Shown here piece after piece: positions 1 through 14,200 of a stretch of 64,000 bases of DNA. The translations under genes and the position numbers were made by a program. Source of the stretch: Drosophila pseudoobscura (taxonomy: Eukaryota > Arthropoda > Insecta > Diptera > Drosophilidae); assembly GCF_009870125.1 (NCBI RefSeq), contig NC_046681.1, positions 22,085,001-22,149,000 on the forward strand. The letters are read 5' to 3'. Under the pieces are notes generated by a model. The model worked only from the letters and a program-made list of their open reading frames with translations, was not told the DNA's origin and did not search any database. How positions within the stretch are numbered: position 1 is the stretch's first letter; every line of letters begins with the position of its first letter.

Positions 1-3000
1 TCTCGCATCTCTGCTACTATTGCCGTCTCGTCGGTTCGTCATAGGCAAAGCTGCGAGAAAGAAACGGACGTGAGACAAAGCTGCGCGAAAAAGTAGCAGA
101 TGCTGAGGGTGCTCTTCTGTTGGCGAGCCATCGTCCCTCCCGAAAAGGGTAGTAAAACTATGGCGGTTTATATCATATCAATAATTTACTTGGATTTCTT
201 GAGTTTGACTGCAGCAACAAGACGTGTCTGTTTACACAATGATTAATTGATATTTGAGTCTTAAGCTTTAAGCGCATTGAGTGCCAAAAAGCTAATTAAG
301 CATTTTGTATGCTATCTTCAGTAAACAAAACGCAGCTTATTTACAAAGCTCACTAAACAAAACATTTCTTGGAAATGAAATTATTATTAAATTTAAATAC
401 AATATTCCTTATTTCTGATCTAATCTTATTTAAGGCTTGTCTTTTATAAGCTCATATGGCTTTTGGGATTTCCGGGTTTGCTGCACTGCCCTAAAGAACT
501 TTTCTTTCGAAAATAAAAATGGTTCTCAGGGCGGGATTAAGGCTGTCAGCCACTTTGTAGACGGGAGGGGGGTAACACCCCGCTTTTTGGCTTTCTGATA
601 ATGCTTTTTGTGCTTTGCGGATTGAAAGTTTTCACAGCGCTTTTCAATATATTTGTTAGTAGGTGTCTGTCGCGTTAATATGAGAATTAAGGTGCTTATG
701 ATTTAATAAAAAATAAAAAATAAACATACGACTATGTACATATTTTTAAAGATATTTCGAAGATATTTTAGATGACACAATATCATATCATACACACAAA
801 ATTTTTAAAAATGTAACGCTTATAATTAAAGTTCTCAGAGGCATTTGATCGATGGTTGACCAAGGTCCTTTAACACACTCTCCCAGATGAGCGAGGCGAC
901 AGAAGAGAGTAATACGTGAGTGATCAGGGATCCGGGATCATATGTGGACAAAAACGTCTAACCATTTCTGACTGCCAAAAAGTTTATTTACGTAAATTCT
1001 TGATAAATCGCGGTCCCTGAAACTGTCATCCGTTTAATATTATTAAAATTAGCTAGTACTACATCAGTGACATTTGAGTCATAATAGGTTTTGCACGTAA
1101 ATTATTGATAAATCGTGGTCGAGGGTATTTTTTGCTGCATAAGCAAGTGAATCGATGGTTGGCCCACGATCACGATTGTTATCCTAACAATTCAGAGGGT
1201 GATGTATACCAAAAGACTGGCCGATCTAAACCAATTCGGTAGTTATGACCATTCTTTACGATTCTGTATTAACGGTTTGGTTGCCATTGTTCTTATAGTC
1301 TGCGAAAACTACGGACGGACGAAAAAGTGCAGACGTACAGCCAGACATACATATGTAGCTGTACGTACTCGGCTATTGATGCTGATCAAGAACATATAAA
1401 ATGGTTATAAGTAATTGCTTCAATCTATTCAATCTGCTTGAAGGCCTGTCGTTCATAAGCTCCTCTGACTTTTCCGCTCTGCGGGTCTGCTGCGCTGCCC
1501 TAAAGAACTTTTGTTTCGAAAATAAGCTTGTCTCTCAGGCCGGGATTGAGGCTGCCAGCCCCTTTGTAGACGAGGGAGGGGTTAACCCCCGTCACATTTT
1601 GGCTTTCTGATAAAACTTTCAATCCGCAAAGCACAAAAAAAGCATTAACAGCGCTTTTCAATGGATTTGTAAGGGTGTGTGGGTATGGTTGTGTGTGTGT
1701 GTATGTGTGTGAGAATTTACATAGGTGCTTTTTGATCCATAGATTATACCAATTTGGGGAACAAGCGCAGGGCAGATAATATTTTTGGAATCCCTTGAAC
1801 CTTCCGAGTCACTAACAGATCGTCATCTTAAGCGATCTTGGCTAACATGTTATTCTAGTCTTTTTCAAAAAGTGATCAGATTCTATTGATTTCTATATTA
1901 GTTTCCCAACCCATACGTATTATATATGTATTTAAAATATAACGCTTTTGGTTAATGTTCTCAGCGCCATTTGCTTAGACTCAAAACTTTTACACACTCA
2001 CCGCACAGCCTGAAGAGAGAGGCGAGGCGGCGACAGAAGCAGAGAGTAAGACATGGTCAGACGATGCAGCTTGCAAATCAAGTTCAGAACTTGGAATTAT
2101 TTAGCTTGGAACTTTTCGAGAGAGAGAGCAAAGAGAGACAAAGAACAGTACTGAACCCAGCCGCAGCCCCAAGCTAACCGAACACTCATGAACAACACTC
2201 TCCTCTCTCTTCAATCGTACCCCCCGCCCCTCCCTGGCATACGAATGTGTAATAATAAAAGCACTCGGAGGTGAACTTGACAGATTTAACTTTTTTCAAG
2301 TTTCGTTTCGGAATACCAAAAAGCAGCCCGCCGCATCGCAACTTTGGCAAGTTAATTTCTGATGGAAGCTACAGTTTTTGAAAGTTCTTGTGCTGGGCGC
2401 TGAAAATCGTCGAAGGCTTTAGCAGGGCGATATGTATTTGTTTTAAAACAGGTCGATGGTCGGCACCGGTGTACGCAGGGGGGAACAAAGCGGCAGAGAC
2501 CGATCCGAGCGTAAGCGTTTTCTTTTTTTGCTGAGAGCTTAAACAGCTTTTTACCCAAAGAAATTATATTATTTGTTTGCTGCTGCTGCAGTACTTAGCT
2601 GTCTGTCGGTCTAAAATTAAGTTCCATTTTAGCTTGTCGCATAGAAATTATATCTCAACAGCCACCACCCCACACGACGAGAAATGGAGAAATACGAATC
2701 GAAACCAACGGAATCTTTGCGGCCGTTCGGTGTTCGCTTTCGTTGTGTCTACAAATTTTATGAAGCCGGCCGCCTCTTGCACACAACGAACGCCCGACCG
2801 CCAAATTGCACAACTCATTCGGTGTAGAATTATTGTAATCCCCACCAGGCGCACAGAAACAACCAGCAGACGGTTATCGCCAAATGTCTTCGGAGTGCTT
2901 TTTTAGCTCGCAGCGCTTTCCGCCATGTGCGTGCGAGCGGGACAACTGCTGTGCTTAACGGCTTTTTGCCGCGCCCCAAAAGAGCGAACGGACCTTTGTA

Positions 3001-3430
3001 CCGAGCCTGTATATGCGTCCCGCTCTCGACCAGTGTTGCATTCACATGCGGCCGTAAAATCGAATAGTGCAGAAATGACGCAATCCGCGTGTTGTTTTCG
3101 CTGTGCGCCTGCTGAAAAATTCACAAAAAGCCAAAATAGCGCGGAACGTATAAATCGGGTACACTGGACGTTCCGCGGCTTGGCAATCTTTAGGGAAAGA
3201 CTGACAAAACTAGCTCTTTTTCTGTATTTTCACAAAATTTAATTTGAATATCTTCTTGCTTGGGGTTTGTTTTTAGTTTTCTGTTCTTTTACAGTATTGT
3301 CTTTATTGTTTAAATGCTATTAAATGGTTAAATTAGTTAATTGTAAATAGTTCCATTGGAATGTTCTTTGTTCTACGTCGCACATTTTGAATTTTTAACG
3401 TTTGGCGGAGCCCGCGTGGATTCAAATTCT
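1..3430. other. Left-edge region without a supportable gene
   Basis: No open frame here has a recognisable domain or convincing codon pattern. The left part (about 430-2060) is a diverged tandem duplication, listed separately. Around 2110-2220 lies GA/CT-rich sequence of the kind found at Drosophila promoters. From 2580 to 3130 the DNA is more GC-rich and CG-containing, resembling a promoter or 5' UTR, possibly of a gene transcribed leftwards out of the window. I could not find a start codon with a plausible protein for it. The rest (3130-3430) is AT-rich with nothing notable. Confidence 0.5.
432..2060 (+). repeat. Diverged tandem duplication, two copies about 1.0-1.1 kb apart
   Basis: Copy A (about 432-925) and copy B (about 1440-2060) align in order. 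Both contain a block around 'ctgccctaaagaactttt' (about 490 and 1495), a block around 'ggctttctgat' (588 and 1601), 'cagcgcttttcaat' (635 and 1649), and a block with 'aacgctt', 'gttctcag' and 'gcgaggcg' (815-905 and 1938-2030). The offset grows from about 1,010 to about 1,120 bp because the middle of copy B has gained sequence. The copies share no open reading frame, so this looks like duplicated non-coding or old transposon DNA. A 33-35 bp stretch inside is inverted between the copies. Confidence 0.7.
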
Positions 3431-3576
3431 GGCAGTATTTTTGCTCTTCAGCGTCTGACAACTCTTGAATGCATTTTTTTGTCAAAAACATCTGTGTTGA
3501 AGTCTATTTTTAGAATTTACAAAGAAATTGCAGCAAATATATTGCAATTCGTAAGTTTTCACAGAAGCTTCTTGAG

Positions 3577-3709
3577 GTAAGAGCTAATTTTTATTGAAAT
3601 AAAACGAAACTAATGCATGAAATAACAGCTGCATCAATTTCGCTAGTGCTACAATACTTTAAACTTCTTCAGGCTGCTTTCTTATGAGGTTTTTTTTGCA
3701 TATTTTCAG
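3577..3709 (+). other. Probable 5' UTR intron of the COX7A-like gene
   Basis: A consensus donor (gag|gtaaga) at 3577 and an acceptor with a T-rich tract (tattttcag) ending at 3709 bracket 133 nt just upstream of the COX7A-like start codon. This implies a short non-coding first exon ending at 3576. An alternative donor (gtaagt) lies at 3551. The transcription start was not located. Confidence 0.45.
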
Positions 3710-3734
3710 CATTACATAACAGATCATTAAGACC

Positions 3735-3980
3735 ATGGCGCTGCCCGAGGGATTGTCTAACAAAATGATGGTCTTCCAGGTGAGTTATCCATTCATATTT
3801 CAAGTAAATCACATTTGATAAGCATAGTTTCTTTAGGCTGTCAACGATGTGCCAGTTTTCCTGAAAGGAGGCCCCATAGACAAGGCGTTGTTCGGCATTA
3901 CGGCGGGACTGTGCGGACTCGGACTAATTAGCATTGTCCATATGATCTACACAATGGGATTTGCCAAGAAGAAGGCCTAA
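3735..3980 (+). CDS. Cytochrome c oxidase subunit 7A family protein
   Basis: Exons 3735-3779 and 3837-3980 are joined across a 57-nt intron (gtgagt...tttag), giving 62 residues. The product is a small inner-membrane subunit of respiratory complex IV, or a COX7A-related supercomplex factor. The family signature VPVFLKGG lies at residues 20-27, followed by one hydrophobic segment (about 33-57) and a basic tail (KKK near the end). COX7A family precursors are usually around 80-110 residues with a cleaved N-terminal presequence; only about 20 residues precede the core here, so it is either a short-presequence paralogue or uses an additional upstream exon. Drosophila has several COX7A paralogues and I cannot say which this is. 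The upstream 5' UTR intron and the ATTAAA at about 4047 frame the transcript. The CCDC28-like gene follows on the same strand. Confidence 0.85.
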
Positions 3981-4143
3981 TCTAAGCGCTCACATGTCAT
4001 GTTTTATCTGTTGAAGCAAGACACTGTATTGTTAATGATTTAATTATTAAATACATGAGAAATCTACATTTTGAATGCCCGCCAATGGACATTTTTTTTC
4101 AAATCTAGCAGAGCAGCACTGTTCTTCAGAAATAGATTGAGTT

Positions 4144-4540
4144 GAGATATTTCGTCATTCCACGTCATTCATCGGTCCCTAGACCGCCAGGATTTGAATC
4201 GCAAAGGTCGTCCCGTCATCGTAGATGTTTGTTATATATCCTGGAGAACTTTCATCGCCTCCTTGTAACGGAGCAACGGATTGGGAATGTATCAGCTATA
4301 GCAGCGTCTTTTGGACGTTTTCGATCCTGTAGCCAGATTGCAGCTACTCTTGGGCAGCTACAGGATGCTCTTCCGGAAATTAAATTAAAGGTCATTAAGG
4401 CCAACCTGCAACGCTTTTCAATCAAACGTCGCGTACGTTTCAAATGGTATTTATCTGCACCAACACAACGGCCCTTGCCGCCTTTGCGGTTCAAATCTGG
4501 CGGGCTGGAGGTCGATGAATGATGGGAATGACGAAATCTC
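4144..4540. repeat. 397-bp imperfect palindrome (long foldback)
   Basis: The outer arms 4144-4207 and 4480-4540 are reverse complements with about 80% identity; both read through 'ttcgtcattcc', 'cattcatcg', 'ccgccag' and 'gcaaagg'. The innermost arms, atcctgtagc at 4324-4333 and gctacaggat at 4357-4366, pair perfectly. Both pairs are centred at about 4342-4345, and weaker similarity (about 60-65%) connects them, so the whole segment is one diverged palindrome. One strand keeps an open frame across it, but no known domain is visible. It could be a hairpin-RNA locus, a foldback transposon, or an inverted duplication of a gene fragment. The sequence alone does not decide. Confidence 0.75.
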
Positions 4541-4760
4541 CATATATACGTTAAATGGTATTTTTTAGTGCCATTTGCAGACAAACCAAAAATAAATACT
4601 AAAACTGTTTATATATGCCGGTGGGTTGGGGGGTGTTATATTGGTATATTTTTTCAATATCATCAATCTATTAAATTCCATTTTCAAAGGTATATTTAAG
4701 AAGAAAGGATATAGAAACTTCCATACGCAGGTTTTTTGAATTTTCGCTCACAAATAGAAC

Positions 4761-4840
4761 TTGAATTCGTCAGTGTATTTACGGTATATTTATTAAATAA
4801 GACGGTATGTTTCGGAATATTTCGGACGGTCGGACGGTAT
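4761..4840 (+). repeat. Promoter-proximal 80-bp module, copy 1
   Basis: The segment from 'ttgaattcgtcagt' through several 'ggtatattt'-like units is about 80% identical to the reverse complement of 50982-51060. It lies 70-150 nt upstream of the CCDC28-like start codon, in gene orientation. The second copy lies upstream of AIF, also in gene orientation. Confidence 0.65.
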
Positions 4841-4857
4841 ATTTTATCAATAAATCC

Positions 4858-4869
4858 GCGGTCACACTG
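4858..4869 (+). promoter_or_regulatory. Core promoter Motif 1 (M1BP-type) of the CCDC28-like gene
   Basis: The sequence GCGGTCACACTG matches the Drosophila core promoter Motif 1 (yGGTCACACTr), typical of TATA-less housekeeping promoters. It lies about 45 nt upstream of the ATG at 4912, so transcription probably starts at about 4865-4890. Confidence 0.6.
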
Positions 4870-4911
4870 GTAGAAACAGAAATTGTAAAATTTAGCAAAA
4901 CAAAAGAAAAA

Positions 4912-6857
<1,946 letters not shown>

Positions 6858-7440
6858 GACTTGGCCCAGCCCCAACGGGGGGACCAACGCCTGCTCTGGC
6901 TCTGAACACGAACACATAGACACACTTGCAATGGGATTCAACCAACATGTTTTTAAACGAGATTAGCAAAAGTTTTTCATAGGATTTTCAATATAGGATT
7001 TGTGTAAATATCTAAGTTGTATGCTTAAGTAGTAGGACAGAACTCGACGATAAGCTTCTTATGCTAACTAATGTTTAGCACACTCGCAATGATTGTGAAC
7101 TAATTTAGATTATATCTTTCGCCTAGCATAGCATAGCAATAGTTTCCTCAAAGACAGGACAGTGCCAAGATGTGGGTGCTACAAAAACAAAAACGAAAAA
7201 AAGATTGACCATTAGAAACATTGTTTGCGTTTCATTTGAGTGCTACATAATAGAATTTGTTATCAGGCTTTTGATGATTCACGAATGAAATTTGTTCAAT
7301 TGATTGTTTTTTTGTTATAGTTATTTGCATACATACAATACATACATAAACCCATATACATACATCGCGGAACCCATTAAAGTTATCATTTTTATAATAA
7401 CACAAATATTTAGTAAATGGTTTCATAGCATTATCATTAA
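6858..7440 (+). other. 3' UTR and end of the CCDC28-like transcript
   Basis: AT-rich sequence without open frames follows the stop at 6857. ATTAAA hexamers at 7376-7381 and about 7436 are candidate polyadenylation signals; I saw no canonical AATAAA nearby. Confidence 0.4.
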
Positions 7441-9047
7441 ATGAACTTATTTATGTGGCCTGTCGCCTAAGGAACCTTTCCCCCCTTATGAATGTTCTGC
7501 TGAAACGGAATTCCCCATAATTGAGGAGGGTTCGTCCGGCCTGAAGAATGTCCCCATACCGATCGACAGTGACAGACGCCCCCACAACGCACCGCACCGC
7601 ATGTTCCGTTCTGCATGCACAATCCGTATCGTATCGTGTCGTATCCCCCCGGAGACTCTGGATGGGCATATCAATGTCTGATGTGAACCTTTCGACAAGT
7701 GCATTCGTACATAGGAAATTTTATTCAACATTGATTTAATTTATGGATTTGTATTCCGTTGGTGTACTCCTTCAATGGCTCCACCTCCAACTACTCCTCC
7801 TCTTTCCACTCCTCTCAGGCGGGGAGTCTCTGGGCTGTCATTGCGCAGTCGCAGCACCGGGTTCTGTTCTTCTTTTTTTGTGTTTCGTTTTGTTTTGTGA
7901 TCGGTAAAAGTAATTTGTTGTTCGTTCTTCTTTCTTTTTAATGTTGGTGTAAATCCGGGTTTCAAATAACAAGAACTCTACACTGAGAGAAATGTTGGAA
8001 TTTTAATTTTTGAGTGGGGACTAGGAAATGGAATGGATTTAATAACAGATTGTAAATTATCAGGAGCTACGTTTTAATAAGGCTACGAAGCTACTAAAAT
8101 CAGGACTGGATGTCGAATTTCATATATGTATTTAGTAAAAGGTTTTAGTCTGAATTTGAGCTCATACACATTTTAGAGCACATTTAAATAACATTTTGGG
8201 AACGACAAAAACCCTCGACAAAAAAGTTAACGGAAGATTCTTTCAAATGTGATCCGCAACTTATCGAAATTTGAGGATTTAGGTTCAGGTTTTGATTTTG
8301 CCCAACATTTGCCATTCAAAATGGCAGATGCTAAATGGCGGTTTTTGACATAGTTTTTTTTTAAACTATATGTTAAAAACTATAATTACAATTATATTTT
8401 CTAATGCTCATTTCATTCTAAATACATTTTGATTATATTGTTTACTAATTATATTGAAAGTTTCCCCTAAAAACGATACAGAAATAAACAATAATCTTCT
8501 AGAACTCCATAGTCAATTAAACATCATCCTACCCTAATTACGACTGAGATTACCCTTAACCATTATTTCTATCCTAATTAATATCCCGTAGCATTAAATT
8601 TCGTATAATTTCCTACAACTTTCGACCTGTAATTCCTGTAATCTTTTCTCGAGTGTACTCCCACTTGTTGTATGCCACACCGTTCCTCCTTCTCCTTCTT
8701 TGTGGTGCCGTAACTCTCGGGTTCTTTTGGGGTTCGTTGCTTAGTTAGCGGTTTAGTGCATTCCATCCAGCTCTCTGTCTGGGGTCTGGGGTTTGGAACA
8801 TCATTTGCCTGAACAAGAAATGAAGAAATAAACGCTTGGACCGTCGCATCCGCTATGCTGCATACAAATGCAGTGTTTGGATCGGATCGGATTGGATTGG
8901 ATCGGACAGGGCGTGGCAGGGAAAACACACACGCCACATCTATCCAAAAAACAAAAAATTGCTACCACAAAGTGCCACTGCTACTCCCACCTCTCTCTGG
9001 CGCACAATCTTCCTTTCTACCACATGCACAGACATGCATCGCGTCTC

Positions 9048-9084
9048 CATCCCATCCCATCCCATTCCATTCCATCCCATCCCC
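9048..9084 (+). repeat. CCCAT/CCATT pentanucleotide array
   Basis: Mixed repeats of cccat and ccatt over about 37 bp, with further 'ggatcggatt' iterations nearby (8878-8905). This is simple sequence without coding potential. Confidence 0.7.
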
Positions 9085-11233
9085 ACTTCCATTTGTCCGG
9101 CGTTCCATCACGTGCAGGGGTCGCCTCTCTTGATCGAGGATTGGACATGGAAATGGGGAATATCCGCGGCATTTGTTGTGTTGTGTTGTGCTGTGTGCCC
9201 AACCCTAGAATGTGCGCGACAAGTGCCGCTTGTGGCTCTTGCTGCTGGTGGGTGCAACAGGGGATCCGAAACGGATTGGATTGGGATCGTTGGCAGTTCA
9301 TCGGAACCCCCCTTCCCCCCAGGGTGTGTGTGTGTGTGTGTGTAAAGAACCAAGGCAGGGAAAGAAGTCATTAAATATGTGTAGCGCATATCAAATTTCG
9401 AATGAATTGAACTTACTTGGCTTTTGGTCACATGAGAATTTGATGAACTGCCAAAGGCGGTGGAGAGTCGTTGATACCTGTATCTACCATAAGCGACAGA
9501 GAGATAGAGAGAGAGACAGGGAGAGAGGGGAAGGTGCAGTCATCGTTCGGTCTGGGGAAGGTGCACTGTCACTTGTTGCCTCAAAGGAATCCGATACTTG
9601 ATTAACCTGAACTCCGACTTTCCGAGGAGAACATTTCAGGCATTTGGCTTAAAGGTCCTCTGTCTGGACTTAATCCTGCCCACCCATGAACACACAGACG
9701 GAGAGACAGAGAGACGGGTTAGGTAGAGCTGAGGAGGAGGGGCTGGTGGAGCAGTAGCTACTGCTGGTGGAGACCTTTTGCGGAAATTACGTTGCTGATG
9801 AGCAGCTGAAGGAAAAGCGGAAGACGCACGAAGCTTTTCCTACCTACAGGAAGTGCGACAAAATTCAAACAGACAGAGTGAGAGAGATAGAGAGTCGTTC
9901 TCTCTGTTGCTGGTGGCTGCATCCTGCTGCCACTGCGGAAGCAAATGGAGAGAGAACACTGGGAGGAGGTGGCAGGGGGCCTGGCTATGCGGCTGTGTGG
10001 CTGTATGGCCGTGTGGCAGAGTGGCTGAGTGGGTGGCTGTGGCACATTGGGTTTTGGGCTGGCATAAATGCGCACACGGCGAAAAGGCAAAAAGTTTCCT
10101 GCCCGAAAGCCAGGAGGACTCCCAAAGAGGAAGTGACTAGTGCAGGGCAAGGGGTGGCTGGGTGGTTTTGCTCTCTTTCTCCCTCTATTTGTGTGTGTGT
10201 GTGTGTGTTATCGTTATCCCCGAGCGTTGAACGGGGCGCAGAGCAGAGGGCGACGTACTTTATTTCCTGAAAATGTCCTCGAAAATATGAACATTATATC
10301 CCGGAAACGGAAGCTGCAGCATTTGCAAGGAAGTGACGGGGCAGGAAGCAGGAGGAGGATGATGACAGGCAGGCGGGGGGGGATGGAGGAGGAGGAGGAG
10401 GTAGAGAGCACAAAACATGGACATGAATGTGGATTTGGATGGTTTGATTAAAGCGGGTAAACAGCGACGACTGACAGGACGAGGACCCGGCAGCTCGGCA
10501 GCCCGGCAGCCAGGCAGGACCCCGGACGAGGACCAGCAACAGAACAACACAAGTGGAACAGGACACGGGAGGATAAACGGAAGAGCGTTGGATAGCGAGA
10601 GAGAGGGGGGGCAGCAACAGAGAGTTGGACATCTCTACGTTGTCGCATCCTGCAGGAAGCGTGACGGTTGCCGCCGGCCTGCCTCCCACTCCCACGCCCA
10701 CTCGCCTCGGCGTCCGCCTCCACAAAATGGCAAACGGAATCCGAGAGGCAAAAGCCTTTACATCAAGGAAATGACGGAAGCAGCTTCAGCAGTAGCTACT
10801 GGGCTCCTTCGACTACACTCGGCTCGGCTCGACTCCCGCTCCCTCTTGGACTGCCAGAGAGCGAGATGTGGGGCACACACAGGACACCGTTGCTCTGGCA
10901 GGAAATCATCGTCCCAGCGACGTAAATTAAATTCCATGCAAAGTTAATTTTTGTCACCCACCCAAGACTCTATCTCTTGGATAGATGGAGAGAGAGAGAG
11001 CGAGAGAGCCAGAGGAGAGATGCTTAGGACACCAGCAGGAGGGGCGTACTGTGGGTACAACTATTTCCTCAAGGCAGGGGGAGGAGATAGCTGGAGAGAT
11101 GCGATGCCCCATGGAAAGCAAAGGACATGCACTATGTGGTTGTGGGATTTATGGGTGAATGATATGTTAAAAGTTTATAAATCATGGAGCAAAAGGGAAA
11201 CAGCCAAGGAAGCCTTTTGCAAACGGAAGAGAA

Positions 11234-11259
11234 TGTGTGTGTGTGTGTGTGTGTGTGTG
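11234..11259 (+). repeat. GT dinucleotide array (13 units)
   Basis: An uninterrupted TG run of 26 nt. Similar GT runs lie at 9324-9343, about 10190-10208 and about 25780-25801. Confidence 0.85.
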
Positions 11260-14200
11260 ATGGATAAATATCAAATTGAATTGAGTTTATGGAATAGAAT
11301 GGAAATCTACTTGTGTTTTCAGTTGGGAATGACAAGGAAGGATATTCCTTAAGGATGTACATTGTACTTAGTTGAATTAAAGGGAATTTAAAGGCTGTAG
11401 CTTCAAAGAGAAACCCCAAAGGAATGCTTTGAGGATACAGAGATCTCCTGAGATTTGTACTCTAGAATCTGTCAAAGATTCCATCTACCCCATTTAGACT
11501 TTCTTTGACTTAAATGATGCAGAAACCCTGCAGAATTATCCAAATCGACTCTCTAGCTATATAATATTTTACTATACTCGACGCTTTATTTGGGGATTCA
11601 AAATCCCTAATAAAATATCTAGAATGTAACGCCCTTGTTTCCATTGGCTACCATTCCTCGAGCGAATGGCCGAGAGCCTGGTAAAGCGAGACTGGTAAAG
11701 AGACTCGTGGCCGAGAATGCAAAAACATAATACAAGACCCATTGCTGCTCTACCCGAGTTGAGGCTTAATATAATATATCATGGAGTTCAAGGAAGTTTT
11801 GGGGAACCGAATCTCATTATTTTGGTTGTTAAATTTTCTCCAAGAAGCACAATGTATAACTGAAATTTGTTAGTAGATCCCACAACTTGTGACGATCTTA
11901 GATCCACTGGAGTGAAAAATCTCAAAGCTGCACTCCCATTACCAGCACACTTTTAAAGCCAAAGCACCTGCCGACACGAGGGAATGCCACAGTTTCCACA
12001 GATGCCGCTCCTAATAGCCAACTTCCTTGCGATGCCATTAGAAAAATGTTACATCCTGCCTGCAGAGGCAGGTATCCCAAAAGATGCTGCCATGCCCGTT
12101 AGCCAAATCGGGAGCCACCAATGGCTTCTGCTGCCACGAAGAACGAGAGAATCTTCAGCGAGCGAAATGTGGGGATATGGGGTATGTAATTTACCTCAAT
12201 GATTACCCCCTCCCCCCCGTTCCGTTCTTTGGGGCAATCTTCAATCTATGGTGAATGTACCGCTAGATGCCGATGCCTGGACCATAAAAAGAGAGAGAGA
12301 TCCCCAATGCGAATGCGAATGAGAATGAGAATGCGGCGCTGTAATTGAGTTCCTCCATCTGGAAATGGTCAATTGGCAAATAGCAGAGACAATAAATGAA
12401 TCTTCATCGAGACGGGGCGCTGAGAAAGCCTGCGCCAAAAGAGATTTGTTTGGCCACAGAGAGAATGAGCTTGAGCTTCCAGAGACACAGCCGGAGCCTG
12501 ATCTGCAGGCCTCTGTTGGACATTGGGATTACGTGAAAGGTGAAAGTTGTTGAGAACCGCAAAGGAGGCAAAAGGCGAGCACCAAAGCGGAGGCACTACT
12601 CCATAGCGGGTCAGGCTAAGAAACGGTGAGAAAACCGATCCAAAAACCGAACCAAAGACACACCGAAACGACAACCGAACCGGACCCCACCTGTCGGCGA
12701 CCTGTTGTCGCTGTGGCTGCGGCTGTTGCTGTTGCTGCTGCTGTTGCAGATATTTCCGTAATCCGAATGTGGAACAGTGGCACAGTAGTCGCTTGTCGGT
12801 TGTCAGTGATCGTCTCCTCCAGTTTCTCTTCTCGTCCGCATCCTCTCCTTCTCCTTCGTCATCCTCTTCGTCGCCAGCTTCTTCTTGTTGTGTCTTCCTC
12901 TTCCCATTTATGGCGCATGCGCGCAGTGCAGAAGTCACACTGGAGCTCTGGCGATGCAGATAGAGCTGATGATGACGCCGTCGACCCACTGGCTGACTCT
13001 CAGACCCCCATACCCCAGACCCCAGACACCAGACCCCATACCCGAGGCTGGTTACCATCTTCAGACTCTTCTTCGTCGCTTTGGATGGTGCATTACCGCA
13101 TTGCAAACCTGAATTCTTCGGCGTTGTCTTTTAATATAATACTCTTACGGGTGAGAGAGCAGGTGCTCATAAAGATCTAAATAGGTGGCAAGATATAGAG
13201 ATACTATTTGCAGAAGTTTGAAGACGAATCATATAGAACTAATTGCCTATGGAATTGCTGTAGGAACGATCGTATACCATCAAACAATACAATAATAAAA
13301 TAAAATGAAATTTTAGGCAAAGAGGCAAAGGTGTTTCTCTCGAATCTACCAAATAAATATGTAATTAGCCGATCAGCCATGATATGACGTCATTCCTTTC
13401 GAATCTGCAATAATATTTACTTATATTTATTTAGGATCCCAAGAAGTACCCAAAGGATCTATCCATAAACCTATCTTTTCACTCTTTTCTGGTAAAGATA
13501 TCTTGCCTTTCAATCGAAACACCAATCTAGGATCAGTTTGTATGTACAAGAAGTTACCTTTACGTAAATTTTCGGGTCTCTCGAATCAAAGCCCTCATCC
13601 CCTGGAAGAGCTTTCACTTCCTTCAAATCTAAGCGACTACCCTAAAGCAAAGATTCTCCCAAAATCAGGAGAAGATCTCTTTAGTTTCCACCCAATCCAC
13701 AAGAGTATACAAAGATCACTTTATTCAAAAACCCCCTCTCATTCATATATCTCGTGTTTCTTTCTTTCGTTTTTTGGCATAACGATTCCGGATGCTGTCT
13801 CCCTCTGACTCCCTCTCTATCTTTCTTTCTTTCTCTGGGGGGCTTGAGCAAAGTTTTAGTGTGCAACGCGTGGTGGCAAAATAGATTATGAATGTAAGGC
13901 AGTGGGTGTCTGAGTCGGGGTCCAAGTTGTGGCTGGTGCCGGCGTCGGGGTCTGGTGTATGGTGTATGGTATCGGAGGTATCGTTAGACGGTAGCGTGTC
14001 TGTAACACTTTTTCTTCAACACTGGAGTTTCGGGGTAGAGCTTCGGGGGAGCTCTGTGTGTCTTGATGTCTGCGGGTCTGCAGTCTTGCGTCTGGTTTGA
14101 GGAAGTTATATAATCGAGACAACATCGCGATGTGTCGGCAATATGCCTCAATCAATTTAACATTTATGAGCCCGCTCTCCCCAGCCTGAAAGTTATTAAC

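Noticed and set aside
2577-3242. Overlapping frames on both strands in the GC-rich segment
   Set aside because: No frame shows a domain or dominates the others; the CG-rich composition suggests promoter or 5' UTR DNA instead.
4470-4500. tRNA B-box-like 'ggttcaaatctgg'
   Set aside because: No acceptor stem, anticodon arm or A box at suitable distance; the similar sequence in the other arm shows it belongs to the palindrome.
4142-4522. 126-residue open frame across the palindrome
   Set aside because: It begins at TTG, has no recognisable domain, and lies in an inverted repeat whose two strands both stay open; the palindrome explains it better than a gene.
12369-13106. 245-residue minus-strand open frame
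   Set aside because: Its composition follows CTG and CTC microsatellites (Gln run, Ser/acidic runs), with no domain and no splice or promoter support.
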